Origin: Apophysomyces variabilis
Taxonomy: Eukaryota; Mucoromycota; Mucoromycetes; Mucorales; Mucoraceae
Assembly: GCA_002749535.1 (NCBI GenBank)
Contig: MZZL01000409.1
Location: 2,062,160-2,126,159, forward strand
DNA: 64,000 nucleotides
Direction: 5' to 3'
Shown: in pieces, positions 1 through 13,777 of the stretch
Numbering within the stretch: the first letter of the stretch is position 1
Layout: each line of letters opens with the position of its first letter
Notes under the pieces: generated by a model
What the model saw: the letters and a program-made list of their open reading frames with translations, nothing else
The model's database searches: none
What the model was told of the DNA's origin: nothing
Program-made: the position numbers and the translations under genes

Positions 1-1482
1 AAACGCAAGAGACGATAGATTAACATCCTTTTCCCACTCATCTTTTTGTTAATAAATTCATTCTGTACACCATGCTCTGTAATTTTATAATTAATGCAGA
101 TGTTCAATCTTTCACTTCGACACTTAAAATTAGGATTTACTCTGTAGTCTTCTTTAATCCATCAGTTGATCCTTCCCTCTGCAAATACCCTTGTTGTGAA
201 GCGACATTGCCTTCTATACATGTCATTATCCTTTATGGTTCACTTATATGCTAAAAGTGGGAATTATCATTGCGGCCTTTTCCCATTCGAACGCCTTGGT
301 AATCGAATGTATCTATGGGAACACTAGTTTCCATGAACAGAGGCAGCAACGTATGGACGAAGTTGAAGCTCAATTATGTCCTTGGAAGACGATCAAATGA
401 ACGAAGCACGTCTGAATAGTTCATTGAAAATTGCGCAAGCATGCATGGACATGAAACACACTCAGTTCGTACTGCTTGTCTTATTTGAAGCTGAAGTCCC
501 GTCAGAACAATGCTTTCTTACGTTTTCCCTTTAGCTATGTTGCCTTTTGCGTTTGTTATCTGACTGTGGCTAGCTATCTGGTACTTAGACATGCTCCCCT
601 TTCAGTTCACAGGTACATACTGTATAGCCTACTAGCAGGCTGGAAGGAACTGAATCATATGGATACCTATGGAACATTTACCGAACTACTGCCCTACAGG
701 TGCCTCCTTGATCAGGAATGGGGAAGTTGCAGGTTGTTGCACCGCCATTTTCATCTGTTTCAAACTATTTTTCACACATGCATAAAATAGGTTCTGTTAC
801 CTTTTATATATCCTTATGACATACCGATCGTTCTGTTTAGTAACAGGGAATGTATCATCCTGGGGCTCAAACAAGCTTTCTACCTATGGGAGAACAGGGT
901 TTATCTTATTAGGAAGATGCTTTCGCATAAGCGATTCGTTTCATATCAACATCTCGTCTTTTAACCCGTGTGAAATCTTTCGCCGAAGCAAAATAAGTTG
1001 ATATTAGCGGCAAAACCAAGTCAATAACATTAATCAGCTCGTTAAATGTCGATTAAGACTCTCCGAATCGATGCAAGAATGAGCCGCAGTACTTATCTAC
1101 AGTCATAACAATAATAAAGGATGTTGTCCAGTGCCAGCACGTGTTTCCTTCTGGAGAAGGAAAAGCGAATTTGTTAGACATACTATTTAGTACGTGCTCC
1201 TGAGCATAGAAAAGCAAAAAATTGGGTCTACCCTACGCTAGAATGATTTACCATACTGGCTGTTTGAGCTTTCCTCGTGGCGAGCCCTCATAAACCATTG
1301 CAAGCTATCCGCTTGCCTATAGAATACGCTTTAGGGAAAAGATCGGAGAATTTTCCTTAGCTAGATTAAAACGAACGTATATTATAGGCCTACTCTAAGA
1401 AGACCTTTGCTTTACTGAGAAAAGATCGAAACCCGAATAAAAACAATTACACAGTGTGTTCCTTTTTGTACATGCTGAGATC
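1..1482 (+). other. Decayed coding debris, possibly mobile-element derived
   Basis: No intact gene is visible. On the plus strand, coding-looking pieces occur in different frames and are separated by stops. Around 330-500 there is a stretch reading RMDEVEAQLCPWKT and then MNEARLNSSLKIAQ. Around 855-980 another reads SWGSNKLS followed by GRCFRISDSF, and near 1018-1075 one reads SVNNINQLV. Order and spacing suggest one eroded protein of several hundred residues. The pieces faintly resemble decayed TnpB/Fanzor-like or other element proteins of mucoralean fungi, but this is an impression from memory, not a demonstrated match. The spacer also lies 3' of the TMEM33-like gene. Confidence 0.3.
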
Positions 1483-2508
1483 CTATTCGCTTTGTTCAGG
1501 CGTATGCATTTGCGGGCGGACTGCACCGTAATGGGTAATTAGATCCTTAAGAGTTTTGTACATATTTGTGACTACCGCAGGAATATCTTTATGCGCGGTG
1601 GGAGGTAGAAGCAGACGATCCAAGTTCATACGAAGCTCAGTGAAAGCCTGTTTAGTGTTGTCCGACAGGAAGTAACGGAAGCGCAGAAACTGAGCATACA
1701 CGAAGATAGGCATGATATGCAACCTATATTTTTTTTTGAAATCAGCAAACTCCCTAATCATTTTCCTATGATCCAATACGTACGTGAACAAGCCCAGAAG
1801 CAATCGGCCCATAATTCCCACCACTTCAACTCGAGCCACCATTTGCATAGCTGCCGTGTAATTCGCTTTTAATGTCCAACGCTCAATTGCCGCGCGGGCC
1901 TTGGATTGCCAGCTACCGGCTACCTTAATTTCCGCCGGGAACAGGGTAGGGATAACTTCCATACGAATGTATCCGAGAGTATGGAGCGCCGAGAATGTAA
2001 TATAAGGAACCAATGCCACTTTGGAAAGCGTCCATCAGCTACTTTCTTTTCCTTAAGCTTCAAGAAGGGCTACGTTACCTAGCAATGGTGAAGAGAAAAA
2101 CCAGTAAAGAGCGAGAGCAAAATAATGCACGTTTTCGTCCATGGCCATTCGGTTCCAATTCAATTTCGGTACATTTGGATCCAAATTCTGATGAAGCACG
2201 GGGGATTTAGAGAAACGAAAGAATCACGCAAAGAAAAACTTACAAAGTATTTTCTGTAAATAATCACACCGTAGGAGACAAAGCTACCAAACAGGGCCGT
2301 ACGGTATGCTCCAGTGCTAGCGTGGAAAGTGATGGCACTTAACAAGTACATTGCGGATCCAACCAAGGTCATCACATGGCCGATGAACCAAGCAAATTGC
2401 GGAGACTATGGGTATACTTACGCATCAACAACCCTTTGTTTCTTTAACCAAACCAAAAGAGCAAACCTGGATGAGTTTCATCAAATGCTGTGATGCCGGT
2501 CGAGACAT
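1483..2508 (-). CDS. TMEM33/Pom33/Tts1-family ER and nuclear-envelope membrane protein
   Basis: Four exons fit together: 2467..2508, 2244..2405, 2079..2187 and 1483..2018 (849 nt, 282 codons plus stop). The start MSRPASQHLMKLIQ is chosen because its donor CAG/gtttgc joins the next exon (SPQFAWFIGH) in frame. The product has several hydrophobic segments (FAWFIGHVMTLVGSAMYLL, VHYFALALYWFF, ALVPYITFSALH) and the C-terminal pattern IFVYAQFLRFRYFLSDNTKQAF, which aligns with the tail of animal TMEM33. Family members (yeast Pom33 and Per33, fission yeast Tts1) shape tubular ER and help distribute nuclear pores. Function here is inferred from the family; the exon structure is seen directly. Confidence 0.85.
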
Positions 2509-2866
2509 GAAAGCTGTTCTTTTTCTAACAGAAAAGAAAAAGGAAAAAGCGAGAAATGGAAAAGAAAAGAGCCAAGATGAAGTCGGAAATGGAAACCGCT
2601 GGGTTTACAACCCCGACACACGACTTGCTTGGCCATTTCCCTCAACATCAAAGCTTGATATCCATTACTACTATCGTTTACGAACTGATCCATAAATTCA
2701 TTTATGAACAAATAATTTGTTCACTGTATTGGATTTTTAATTATCATATTCCTGACTCAAGGTTGTTCTTAAAGATCGATCCGACGCTAGTGAAAAAATT
2801 CACCCCATGATGAGTTACTGCTTTAACCTCTTTTATTAATTTCTCATGGATATATTGATATATTGG

Positions 2867-5800
2867 CTATAATGTAGTATCCACCAACTGGTGCTTAGCC
2901 TTAGCAAGTGAAACTAAGCTTTCAAACTCTCCTGTTTCTCGACACAGCTTGTAAAACATGGACTCTTCATCATTAAGTAGATCCAGCGGACTAGCAAAAA
3001 AAGAAAAAACCTTTGGTCAGAGATCTTCCTTGCAACTCGCTCAGAAGAGAAAATCTTCAACTTACTTGGCAAATTCTTGCACTTGTCCCTGGTCAAGGAC
3101 TAATATTCGGTCATACTCGATCACGGTATGCAACCGATGGGCAATACACAGTATAGTACAGTCCGCAAACTCCGTAGAAATTGTTCTTTGGATGGCCTTG
3201 TCCGTCTTGAAATCCACACTAGCTGTTGCTTCATCCATCAACACCACTCGTGAACGCTTCAATAAAGCCCGTGCAAGACATAAAAGCTGCCGCTGCCCTT
3301 GCGAAAAGTTGTTTCCACCTTCACTGACAGCTGTATTAAGATCCTTGAACACATTCGCATTGACGCCTTCCGCTTCAACTTGGTCAACTAGATCCTCAGA
3401 GTATGATAAAAGGTGTACTCGACGCAATGCAGTGAATATATCATCGTCGCTAAACTGATCAAATGGATCTATATTGGAACGAAGAGTACCAGAGAAGAGC
3501 GTAACATCTGGTCACGATAAAGAGATGTCAGTCATATTTCTTCTCTTTCTCTGTTTTTACCTTGAGGAATGATTGTTAGATTGTTTCTCAGGTCGTCTGT
3601 TCCAATGTCTTTGATGTTCACATTATCAATTACAATATCACCTTTTGTGGCCTCCAAAAACCGAAAGAAAGATAAGGCCAAGGTAGATTTGCCACTACCG
3701 GTTCTTCCGACAATCCCAACTTTCTCTCTAGCACGGACCGAGAAAGATACGCCTTTAAGCACAGGGCTTAAGTCCGTAGCATAACGAACTTCAAGGTCCT
3801 TCACATGAATCTGTCCTTCAGATGGCCACTATGGGTAATATCAAAAAACCATATTAGATAATGTGTACACAAAGAGAAACAAACAATGTTTTAGTAAACG
3901 CACCACTGCTGGAGGTCTCAGATCGGTAATAGCAGGAGCCTCTTGATCTATTTCCATATATTCCACAACACGTTCAACGGCATTGAAACTCATCTCCAGC
4001 CTTGTATACCGTCGCATAACAAGAAACAGCTAAAGCAGAAGAAGAGCTAAGGAAACGAAACGAAAAAACGACAATGTTTCACATTCTGCGCTACCTGTTC
4101 TGAGTATTCGAGTACAAAGCTAAGACAGAAACCTGCTGTGGCAGCATTCACATGCTTTGCATTGATCAACACGGCTATCGCAGTGAGAAAGTTCACAGCT
4201 GCTGCTGCATAAGACAGCCGAACGCTATTCCATCGCGTAGCTGCCCAGTAAAAGTAAAATGGCTGAAAGTTTGCATGGACATAGTTTAGCATTGTTTGGG
4301 TGAACCTTTTCGTTACACCAAAGGCTCTGATCGTCGCTATGCCAACAATGGTTTCCGAGAAATGACTGAAAAGTGGAGACCGTGAAACCGAATCCAACCG
4401 TCGGAGATCCTGACCAACCGTGATAAATTTCGCACTGATCATGACATTCATCACGGCCACAGCAAGCATCGGGATAGAAAATACCGGAAGAACAATAGAT
4501 ATCGTCAGGAGAGACGAAACAACAACCAATCCTTGGATTGTGGTTGTCATCACGTCGCTGGGAAGCTCCGAATCAATGGCATCAAAATCCTTGGAAAACC
4601 GATTCAGTATACGGCCAACTGGGATAGTATCGAACCAGCGCAAAGGGGCACGCATAATACTGGACAGCAATTTTTCGTACATCTTTTTACTTGTGCCCAG
4701 AGCAACCCAATACATAGAGCCTACGCGGGCTGAACTTGCGACAAGGTTCAAAACGTTGAGGAACGCGTATACCGATAGATACATGCCGAGGTTGTCGTTG
4801 GTCCGAATAGCGTCCGTAAAAGTAGTCGCTCGCACGGACTGTTCTTGTATCATAAAAGTATCCGTCCTGCCATTCAGCTTTGATGTCTCGTAAGATTGCG
4901 CCCATATCTTGAGCCACCATGACACCAAGATATCTAAGCTGCGACATGCAAAAATCAACAAGAAGGGAAGCACCCAATAAAGCGGGTTTTTGGCCATGCT
5001 GAAGTATAGTGTGTAAAATCTTCGCTTTACTGAACCAACCGCTCGAGCTTTACAATGAAATGTTATCAGAAACAGGAATACCTACTTTATCAAGGTTTGA
5101 AAATAGACTTACTTTCTTCTTCTATTAACACTTTGGGTGCTTTCTTCTCAATATGATCGCCCACATCTTCCTTGGTTTCCTCTTCATAAGAAATAGCCGC
5201 TTCCACCTGTATTTTACGAATAAAGGACGATAGATGGCCTGAATTCCCTAGTTCGGAGGACGAACCGGACAACTTTACTGTACCATTCTCGATGTGAACC
5301 AAATAAGCACTACCCTGAAGACATAAATCAACATGGTGTGTGATCAAAATACGCGTGCGATTTTGCATTAGTGGACCAATCAGACACTTTTCGTAAAGAT
5401 GTCTTGCCGTGTGAGCTAAGGAAAAGCGTTTCATTAGGTTTCTCTTCTGTTCAAAGCAACTGCGGAGGCGAACTGTATGACCAGCTGCTTACCATCTACA
5501 GCGCTTAGCACATCATCCATCAACACATTCTTTGCGCGAGAATAGACTGCCCTTGCCAAAGCAACGCGTGCTTTCTGACCGCCTGAAAGTGTAATGCCCT
5601 TTTCACCAATTTCTGTCATGTCGCCATCTTCCCAATACGATATATCCTTCTCCAGTGCGCAAGCAGCCAATGTGTCTTTGTAGCGATTTTCAAGATACGG
5701 TAGACCAAATAGGATGTTATCACGGATCGATGCGTTTTGCAACCAAGCTTTGCAAAACCAAGGTTACCACTGGGGTGACGAAGTGATAGATACGGAACCT

Positions 5801-8167
5801 ACCTGTCTGTGAAACGTAAGCGACAGCATGATCGATAATCCAGTTGTCGTCCGTAAGCATCTCCTCGGCGATCAATGACTCGCTTGAGATAGATGCAACA
5901 ATCGGAGCTCTAGGAAATATTACTTTTCCTTTGAGCACAACAGTCTCTCCAAGCAAACTAAGCATAAGCAATGTCTTTCCGGAGCCAGTTGCACCGCAAA
6001 TCAAACTCATTTCGCCGTTTGGAAACTGAACGTTGATATCTTTAAGAAGGAATTCGGTACTCATCTCTGATGGCGAACCGTCAGAAATGCCCGATCCAAC
6101 CGAAGCAGGATGCGGTCCTGAGGTGGGAAGCGGTGGTGCCCAACAAACCGTTGCGTTTACGAATCCAATATGAACTTGTCCCATAGATTCAATCAGGTCC
6201 GGAGGAGAGACCTCTTTTTCTTGCAAGTACTCATCAATACGTCGAATGCTAATGTCAGTACGAGCAGAATGAGCCACAATGCCTCTTTTTAAGATAGTAA
6301 AACTGTTCCTGCCTGGTAAAAGCTTGCAACGAATCCACCACGAGTTCAGGGATAACATTCAACGAGAAGCGTAGAATGTTAAAGACACTGATCGATGTAA
6401 ATGCCACAGTCGCTGTAAGCTCCTTCCCTTGAAGTACCGTATACGCCCAGAAAGATATGATGGTTACCAGTAATGGCGTCCTATAAAGATAATATGAATC
6501 CCCCCCTATTTTTTCCAATCCTCTGCTCTCAGACAATATCTATCTTACCCATCCCAAATAAAATCGAACAAAATCTGACCCCAGCAGACGTTTCGCAACT
6601 GCCGAATCTCGTCCTCTCGCGCTGACATGATTTTGTCTTTCCATTGTGATTCCCAAGCAAAAAATTTGATCTGACGAATGCCTTGCAGTAGCTCGTTGGT
6701 GAGTGACACGCGTTTATCCCGAGTCTCCATCAACCGATCCTGAGTCTGCACGAATCGTTTGGAATTATAGTGATTGATGGGCAACATAATGATCATCACC
6801 AATAACCCTAGGAAACATGAATAGCCAAGGAGTGTATAGAGAAAGTATATTCCTACGGCAATCTCCAAAGGCGCTTCTAGAATAATAAACCAGTTCGCAC
6901 TAAATCCCGATATACGAGAAATGTCAGTACTCATGAGGTTCATGATTGTGCCCGTGGTGAAGTGTGTGGCCGAATCACTTTCATCCTGAGTGTTTCTGAC
7001 CGTCGAATTCATGCGCCACAGCGTCTTACGGTAGATATCCATAGTCAGCATGGACCTGATACCTATATCAACCGAACAGTTTGCTGGAAAACAAAAAGTT
7101 TTAATTCTTGTTTCTTTTTTCGTTCGGCTCATCTTGAGCGCGGATCTAGCCGGGTCCATCTTGGTTATTGACTTACCAGCATGCCATAATTGTCCTGTAA
7201 GAAATTCTAGACCTAGGATGGAAGCAGCAAGGCTAAAGGCAAGTAGCCATCCTTTGGCAAGAGGATGGTCTTCGGGGTATCCGTCCGACATGTCTTGAAT
7301 GAATGATAAGATGGTCTTCGTAATGTAGGAAGGAACATAGCATAAGACGGCAAGCAGTAATCCGAGGATGGCTTGGACAGTAATGCCGGTGCGATTCGCA
7401 AGGAAAAGGCGTCTCAGCAAGGATGAACCCTGGTGATAGCTAAAGACCGAAAACCGATCGTAACTCCAGGAATCGGGTGGTAACTTTGGAAGGTCGCTTA
7501 ATTCCAGCGTTTGCTTCTGGGTCTTCATCAGGGGTGCCACCCAGTTAAAGCACAGATACCCCAGGATAGATGACACGTTGATTGCTGCTACAGGTTTGCC
7601 ATGGCGCAGAAAAGGCTGGCCGCGTTTCATTGTACCAGTTGTATAGACGAGATCGGCAGTCAATAGAGCCGACAAAACAAGGGGGATGCCTTCAAAAAGC
7701 GATAAGGATCTCCCCCATAGAATAGAGATCAAAGTGAAAACCGATAGAACAAAGCTTTCCAGATACAGGATAAAGAGGTGTACATTAAGCACCCAACCCC
7801 AGTCATTCGGCAATCGATAGCATCGAGCGGTAAGGACAAGGGCCAATATATACAGCCAGGAAACTGATACCAAAGTGTTGATCGTTATCGTCATGGTCAT
7901 GGAGCCGTTATGTGGAGCTGACGACGACACGGCAAGATAGAGACCGTAAGCATGCAAGACCACTAACAGGATTGTTTCCAATGTCATTCGAGGGATACGT
8001 GTATCAGCAAACGGAACGGACGAATCACGATGAAGATCTTGGTGCTGCATCAGTTTGTTAGACGCTTGCTTGTGATAGTATCCTCGCTGGATGGCCAGTA
8101 CCAAGGCACTAGCACCAGCAGCTGATGCCAGACCGATGGATAGCCACAGCGTGGCTGCAGTCGTCAT
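2867..8167 (-). CDS. ABCC (MRP)-type full-length ABC transporter
   Basis: A multi-exon gene encodes an N-terminal multispan TMD0, TMD1, NBD1, TMD2 and NBD2. NBD1 has Walker A GATGSGKT (about 5.97 kb), signature LSGGQ (5.58 kb) and Walker B with Asp-Asp ([10 protein letters not shown]), the degenerate form usual for ABCC NBD1. NBD2 has Walker [10 protein letters not shown] (3.69 kb), signature variant FSQGQ and Walker [11 protein letters not shown] with the catalytic Glu. The last exon joins EFA-N-PLDLL and ends at 2867. Family members such as yeast Ycf1, Bpt1 and Ybt1 pump glutathione conjugates or bile acids, usually at the vacuole; the substrate here is unknown. The first ATG in the long N-terminal exon is at 8167, but an acceptor-like cccaatccag lies just upstream (8180-8189), so a further 5' exon is possible. 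Confidence 0.9.
7084..7176 (-). other. In-frame, stop-free 93-nt intron in the ABCC gene
   Basis: The segment begins gtaagt and ends gttttccag, with exon sequence on both sides coding for continuous TMD1 (LWHAG before, [10 protein letters not shown] after). Its length is exactly 31 codons and it has no stop in frame, so retention would leave an open reading frame. The translated insert is Lys/Arg-rich and unlike a membrane segment, which supports it being an intron. Confidence 0.75.
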
Positions 8168-10565
8168 TGTATCTAAGCCCTGGATTGGGAAAAGAAGATG
8201 ATTTGAGACGTGAAGCACTCTCTTTTTAGATATAATCTGATGAAAAAGGGGTTCCGCAGCAAATCAATGAGGAATTTTAAGGTTGAGTAACCTAGCACAG
8301 AACCTTATTGTTTGTTATGACACCATCAACTATTGGTAAACAAGTGGACATCAAAAAAAAAAGTTCAGAGAAAGGAAACAAAGCGGGGTAGACGGATGGA
8401 AATTCAAAAGTTAATTCGCCCCTATGAGGGACATGAGCATTGCGGGTCATGGAGGTCACACAGTGATTTTCAATCGTTCTCTATTGTTTTACAGCCCGCA
8501 GAGTGTGGCGCAGCGGACGATTTGTTCTCCGGGGAAAACTGTCAATTCACTTTGTCCGTTCGGACGGAAAAGGGGAGGGCAGTGTCTCTTGTCCGGAAAG
8601 CGGGTCATCTAGTCTTCACTTCCCAATTCTAATCATAAGCAGATTGAAGCATGATGGGTATAACGTTCCATAGAATGAGTAAGTATAGCACAAAATTGAA
8701 ATGCGAAGAAATAGAGAAAGCAAGAGCATTCAAGCAAGCAAAGGATTTAGCACTTTCTGTCGACATACTTTCCTCATAGTACTATGTGCGGAGCAAGGAA
8801 AAGAGTAAAGATTGGTGACGAGGTGGACTAGGCTGCTGCCGTTCTGCTTTTTTTTTTCTTTATTTCTGTGAACGGCTTATCTGTTCCATCAGTAGCCTCA
8901 CAGAGGATGATTCTTTTTCCTTAGCCATATCAAATCAATTACAATGACATTCAATAAGAGGAATATTTACGCGTCATAAGCGAAAGAAACCTTGTCTTTT
9001 TCGTTCATGGTAAACGAGCACATTTGTTCATCAGTGCGCACGCATACCGAGCTTCCTATTTTGAGCTTGTGACTGATGAATGGAAATGGACTTATTGTTG
9101 AGGACCTTTTTTCTCTCATGGACTTCTATTTCCGGTTTCCCCTTTGTAAAACAAACCGAGAGCAAACAAGCCCATTTTAAGTGCGCTCTCTTTATTGGGG
9201 AATGTCGTTGTTACGTTATGTTGTCCACGTTTTCTTATAATGTGCGCTGTCATTTATATTGAACTTCAAAGTGATAGGCGATAGTAAATTCGATGGTTCC
9301 CAAAAAGCGTTCGTTTTTTTGGGGGGAAGGGGGGCGGGGTAGGAAGATGACCCATAGCACGAAATCGGATGGAAGCTAAAAATGCGCGGATTTTGACAGT
9401 CAGTAATAAATGAGAATGATGGCTCATTTTAACGTGTCTATTTACGGTGTTTGGGTGTTACTTCTCGTTAAAGGAAATCCAAAATGCAGTTCATGTCAAG
9501 TGATGATGATACACTAATTGGCTAAAGGCCTTTTGTTACTAAACAAACAAAAACAAAAAAGAGTTGTGTCTGAAGAAGGGGTCCCGACTGCACATTTTGC
9601 CTTCCTTACTATTTGGGTTACTTATTGCGGGGTTTCCTTTTGTGTATAAGACAGGGCATTGTGACAAAAGAAAGAGGGGGGCGGAAGCCAGTTGTCTCTC
9701 TTTTTCTTTGTACAATCCTAAAAGGCTGTCAATACAACGAAAAAAATTTTCATTAACTTAATAAAACTAAGGTTACAGCTACCCTTGCTAGGACATGAGC
9801 CACTGGATTTCATATGATATAGGTTTTCTACTCTTTTGTTTTGTCGATGATCGCATCGATAAGTGTCAGAGAATGTCCAGTTCTTTGCTATGTTTTTTTT
9901 TTCCTTTTTCTTATTGAATTCCTTCTCTCCCTGTTTTTGACAGATTTGTCCGGGACATATCCCATATTAAGAAGCATCCCGACCCGGAATCAGTTTTATG
10001 TCCCTTTTACTCCTATTATTATTCATAAGGAGAACAAAAGAGTCAGAAGATACACTGGCTTGGTGCAGGGGCCATGTCTTATCTCGTTCTATTCTTTTTT
10101 GTGAGACACATGCTTTCAATGCTCAGCAACATTGACAACAACAAATAAAGCCGTAGTCCATGCAGCCATGACCAAATGCTAATTTAGGATCCCTACTACC
10201 TTAGACATCTCCAAAAGTGAAGAGGTTCATTTTCTTTACTTTAAGGAATCTCGGTTTTCGGATCAAATAGTAAATGCACAGTCGATCTGTCCAAAAATGG
10301 CCATCTTGTACTACAACTGTAATTTCTTTTTCTTTACAAGACATTTTCGCATTTCTTTCGTCTCCATGAGCACGAGTTAGGCAATTGCCATCTATAGACA
10401 AGCTCAATTCAATGTATCCAATGCAACACAGCAGATATCTAACAAATCAGGTAATATGTGTCATGCACCCCTTGAAAGGTGGCCGTGCGTTTGCCTCGTC
10501 AAGATAAAAAAAAAAAGGTAATTTGGATATTGTTTAATGGAAAGATGCCAAGATGCAAATGAAGT

Positions 10566-10583
10566 CTATATATATATATATAT
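10566..10583. repeat. (TA)n microsatellite
   Basis: An uninterrupted alternating TA run, directly visible. Confidence 0.9.
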
Positions 10584-10829
10584 CATAAATTCGTCGGAGA
10601 CGAACTCAAGGACATAAAGGAAGAAAATAGAAAAAAAAAAGAGAAAGAATCTGGGCATAAGGAAAGAAAAGAAAAAAAGGGCATAAAACACTTCAAGTGT
10701 TCTGAATGAAGAGAAATGTAAGAAGATCATGATTGAGGCAAAGAGGTTATCTATATACAAAAAGGAAATAAAAGATGCAGAAAAAGTCAGGAGGGGAAAA
10801 GAAAAACGTTTTCCCCTTGTATAAGAAGA

Positions 10830-10851
10830 GACACACACACACACACACACA
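10830..10851. repeat. (AC)n microsatellite
   Basis: An uninterrupted alternating AC run, directly visible. It lies in a CA-rich stretch that continues as imperfect repeats to about 11.05 kb. Confidence 0.9.
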
Positions 10852-11234
10852 AAAAGAGATAAAAAAGCACACAAATCAGTGAGCACAATACAACGGATGC
10901 ACAACACACGCACACATATACATGCATATATGGTGAAGGTACATACATGGCCATGAGGCCTAAGCCCGGTCACGGATGGACACATACACACATACATAGA
11001 CGCACATGGAGAAAAGGGCAAAAGGAAATCACCACATGCGCGCGCGCACAGTGTAAAAGAAGAAGAAGAAGAAGAGAAAAAAATATAAAAAACAATAGAA
11101 AAAGGGAAGAGGAGGAGGAAGAAGAAGAACAAGAAGAAGAGTAGGGAGAAGTTGGGGCTAGAAAGGGAAGAATAAGCTTGGGCAATCCATTGAAGGAATC
11201 AAAGAGAATGGAGTAAATAGAATTGAAAGATAAA

Positions 11235-11302
11235 GGAAGAAGAAGAAGAAGAAGAAGAAGAGGTCTGTTTGGCCGATTGGAGAGAGAGAGAGAGAGAGAG
11301 GG
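11235..11302. repeat. (GAA)n followed by (GA)n purine tract
   Basis: A GAA trinucleotide run (about 11235-11262) is followed after a short spacer by a GA dinucleotide run (about 11279-11302). Similar GAA-rich purine tracts occur at 11.06-11.14 kb. They lie just 3' of the zinc-finger gene. Confidence 0.9.
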
Positions 11303-11365
11303 ATTTTTTTTTCGTTTTCACATTTTCGTTGCTTGTTTTTTCCTCTTCTTTTTTCTTTTCCTTCT

Positions 11366-12309
<944 letters not shown>

Positions 12310-12371
12310 TCAAATGAGGTAAGAAGAGGAAGAGAGAGAGAGAGAGTGGGTTGAACAATGGGCGTATCCCA

Positions 12372-12379
12372 TTTATATA
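12372..12379 (-). promoter_or_regulatory. TATA-like box upstream of the zinc-finger gene
   Basis: On the minus strand the sequence reads TATATAAA, about 110 bases before the ATG at 12261, a reasonable distance for a core promoter with a short leader. GA and poly-pyrimidine tracts flank it. No other core elements are claimed. Confidence 0.45.
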
Positions 12380-13737
12380 AGCACGAGGGTCACGGGGTTT
12401 AAGGTTCTTAGTACACAGCACGTAGCACAAATTTTTTTTTGGCATGACACGATTATTTGCTACACCACACTCTCTAAAACCCGTTGCACATACGCACTTA
12501 CGCACATACACAGACAAGCCAACAAAATCAAAAAAAAAAAAGACAGAAAGAGATATGAACAAGGTTTATCTTTTCTTTACGCTTTTTTCTCTCTCTTTCT
12601 TCTTTCTTATTTATTCCGTTATGCTTTTTTCTTATTTCCTTTCTTCTTCTTTCTCTTTCCTTTTTTTTTGTCTGACAAAAACTCTGACTCTCCTTCTTGG
12701 GCATCTCTTTTGTTTCTCTTCTCCAGCTTTTTTTCTTTTAATTCCTGTTCCCTGAGATCTTCCAAGGGATAGAGAAGGAGGAGAATATATTTTTTAGACT
12801 CAAACAAAAAGTTACCTTTTTTTCTTTATTCCACAGACAGCAGTATCGGGAAACAGGAGACTCGATAAAAAGGTGTGCCGAAAAGGGAGTTTTGAACCAA
12901 TCCAACTTTTTACTCATGCATACAGAAAGAACGTCTGAGAGCGATCGCCCCACTTGATCACCAATGGGGTCTGAGCTATCCGACTTTGGCTTGCCGCAAC
13001 GAGTTGACTGGATACTTAATTAGTGATGGGTCATCGTGCTGGGCAAAAGGGTAAAAAAAAAAAAGCTAGGGCTGTTTGAATGAAACATGCGTTATCTTTT
13101 TATTCACCAAATGTTCACTTTGTAGGCGCTTGAATCGGGAAGGAGGAAGGAGGGTTAGGGCAAAGTAAGCGGTTATCGTCATCATCTCTCTATTTTTCTT
13201 TTTTTTCTTTTTTTTTTATTGAACCATAGGTTATGCTCCATGCACGCTATCGGGGAAGAATGGGGGGAAAAAGAGAACAATGGGGTTCCAGCAACTGGGC
13301 CAACTTTTTATTTTTGTTTTTTTTTCTATTTCATTCTGGGCGTTAATCTTTGTGTAGCCTTGTAACCTATCGCGTGCGGTAGTAACACAGTCTGACTGAC
13401 CGACTCGAGGTAAAGACGTCACCTGGAAAAGTAGAATCATCTTTTTGCTTTCTTTTTCTTTTTAGTCTTCTCTGTCACACGTTAATAATTTGATTAGGCA
13501 ACTTATGATAATCGGTGCGTACCTATCGGAAGCCAGGGCACGAGCCACTAAATTTGTTCTTTTACAGCCTTTGTTGGGACTGACTAACAAGTTCACTCCT
13601 TAAGAAGAAGAAGATGATACAAATCATCATCATGGCCAAGCACAGATACATGAAATGAACAAGAGTAAAAAAAGAAAAGAAAAGGAAAAACAGGAATGAT
13701 GGCTGTAAGTAGTTCCATCTTTTCCCATTTATTCTTT

Positions 13738-13777
<40 letters not shown>

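Larger units (their letters stand above)
8168..11365. other. Intergenic, no gene seen
   Basis: About 3.2 kb between the ABCC gene and the zinc-finger gene. It contains only short frames with no recognisable motifs and no consistent exon chain. It holds homopolymer runs, AT-rich tracts and, from 10.5 kb on, a cluster of microsatellites. Part of the left end is the likely promoter and 5' leader of the ABCC gene; the right end is the 3' region of the zinc-finger gene. Confidence 0.6.

Noticed and set aside
4420..4893. Plus-strand frame of 157 codons
   Set aside because: Antisense shadow of the second transmembrane domain of the ABCC transporter.
10566..11132. Minus-strand frame of 188 codons rich in Phe and Ser
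   Set aside because: Produced by microsatellites and purine tracts; no domain and composition entirely low-complexity.
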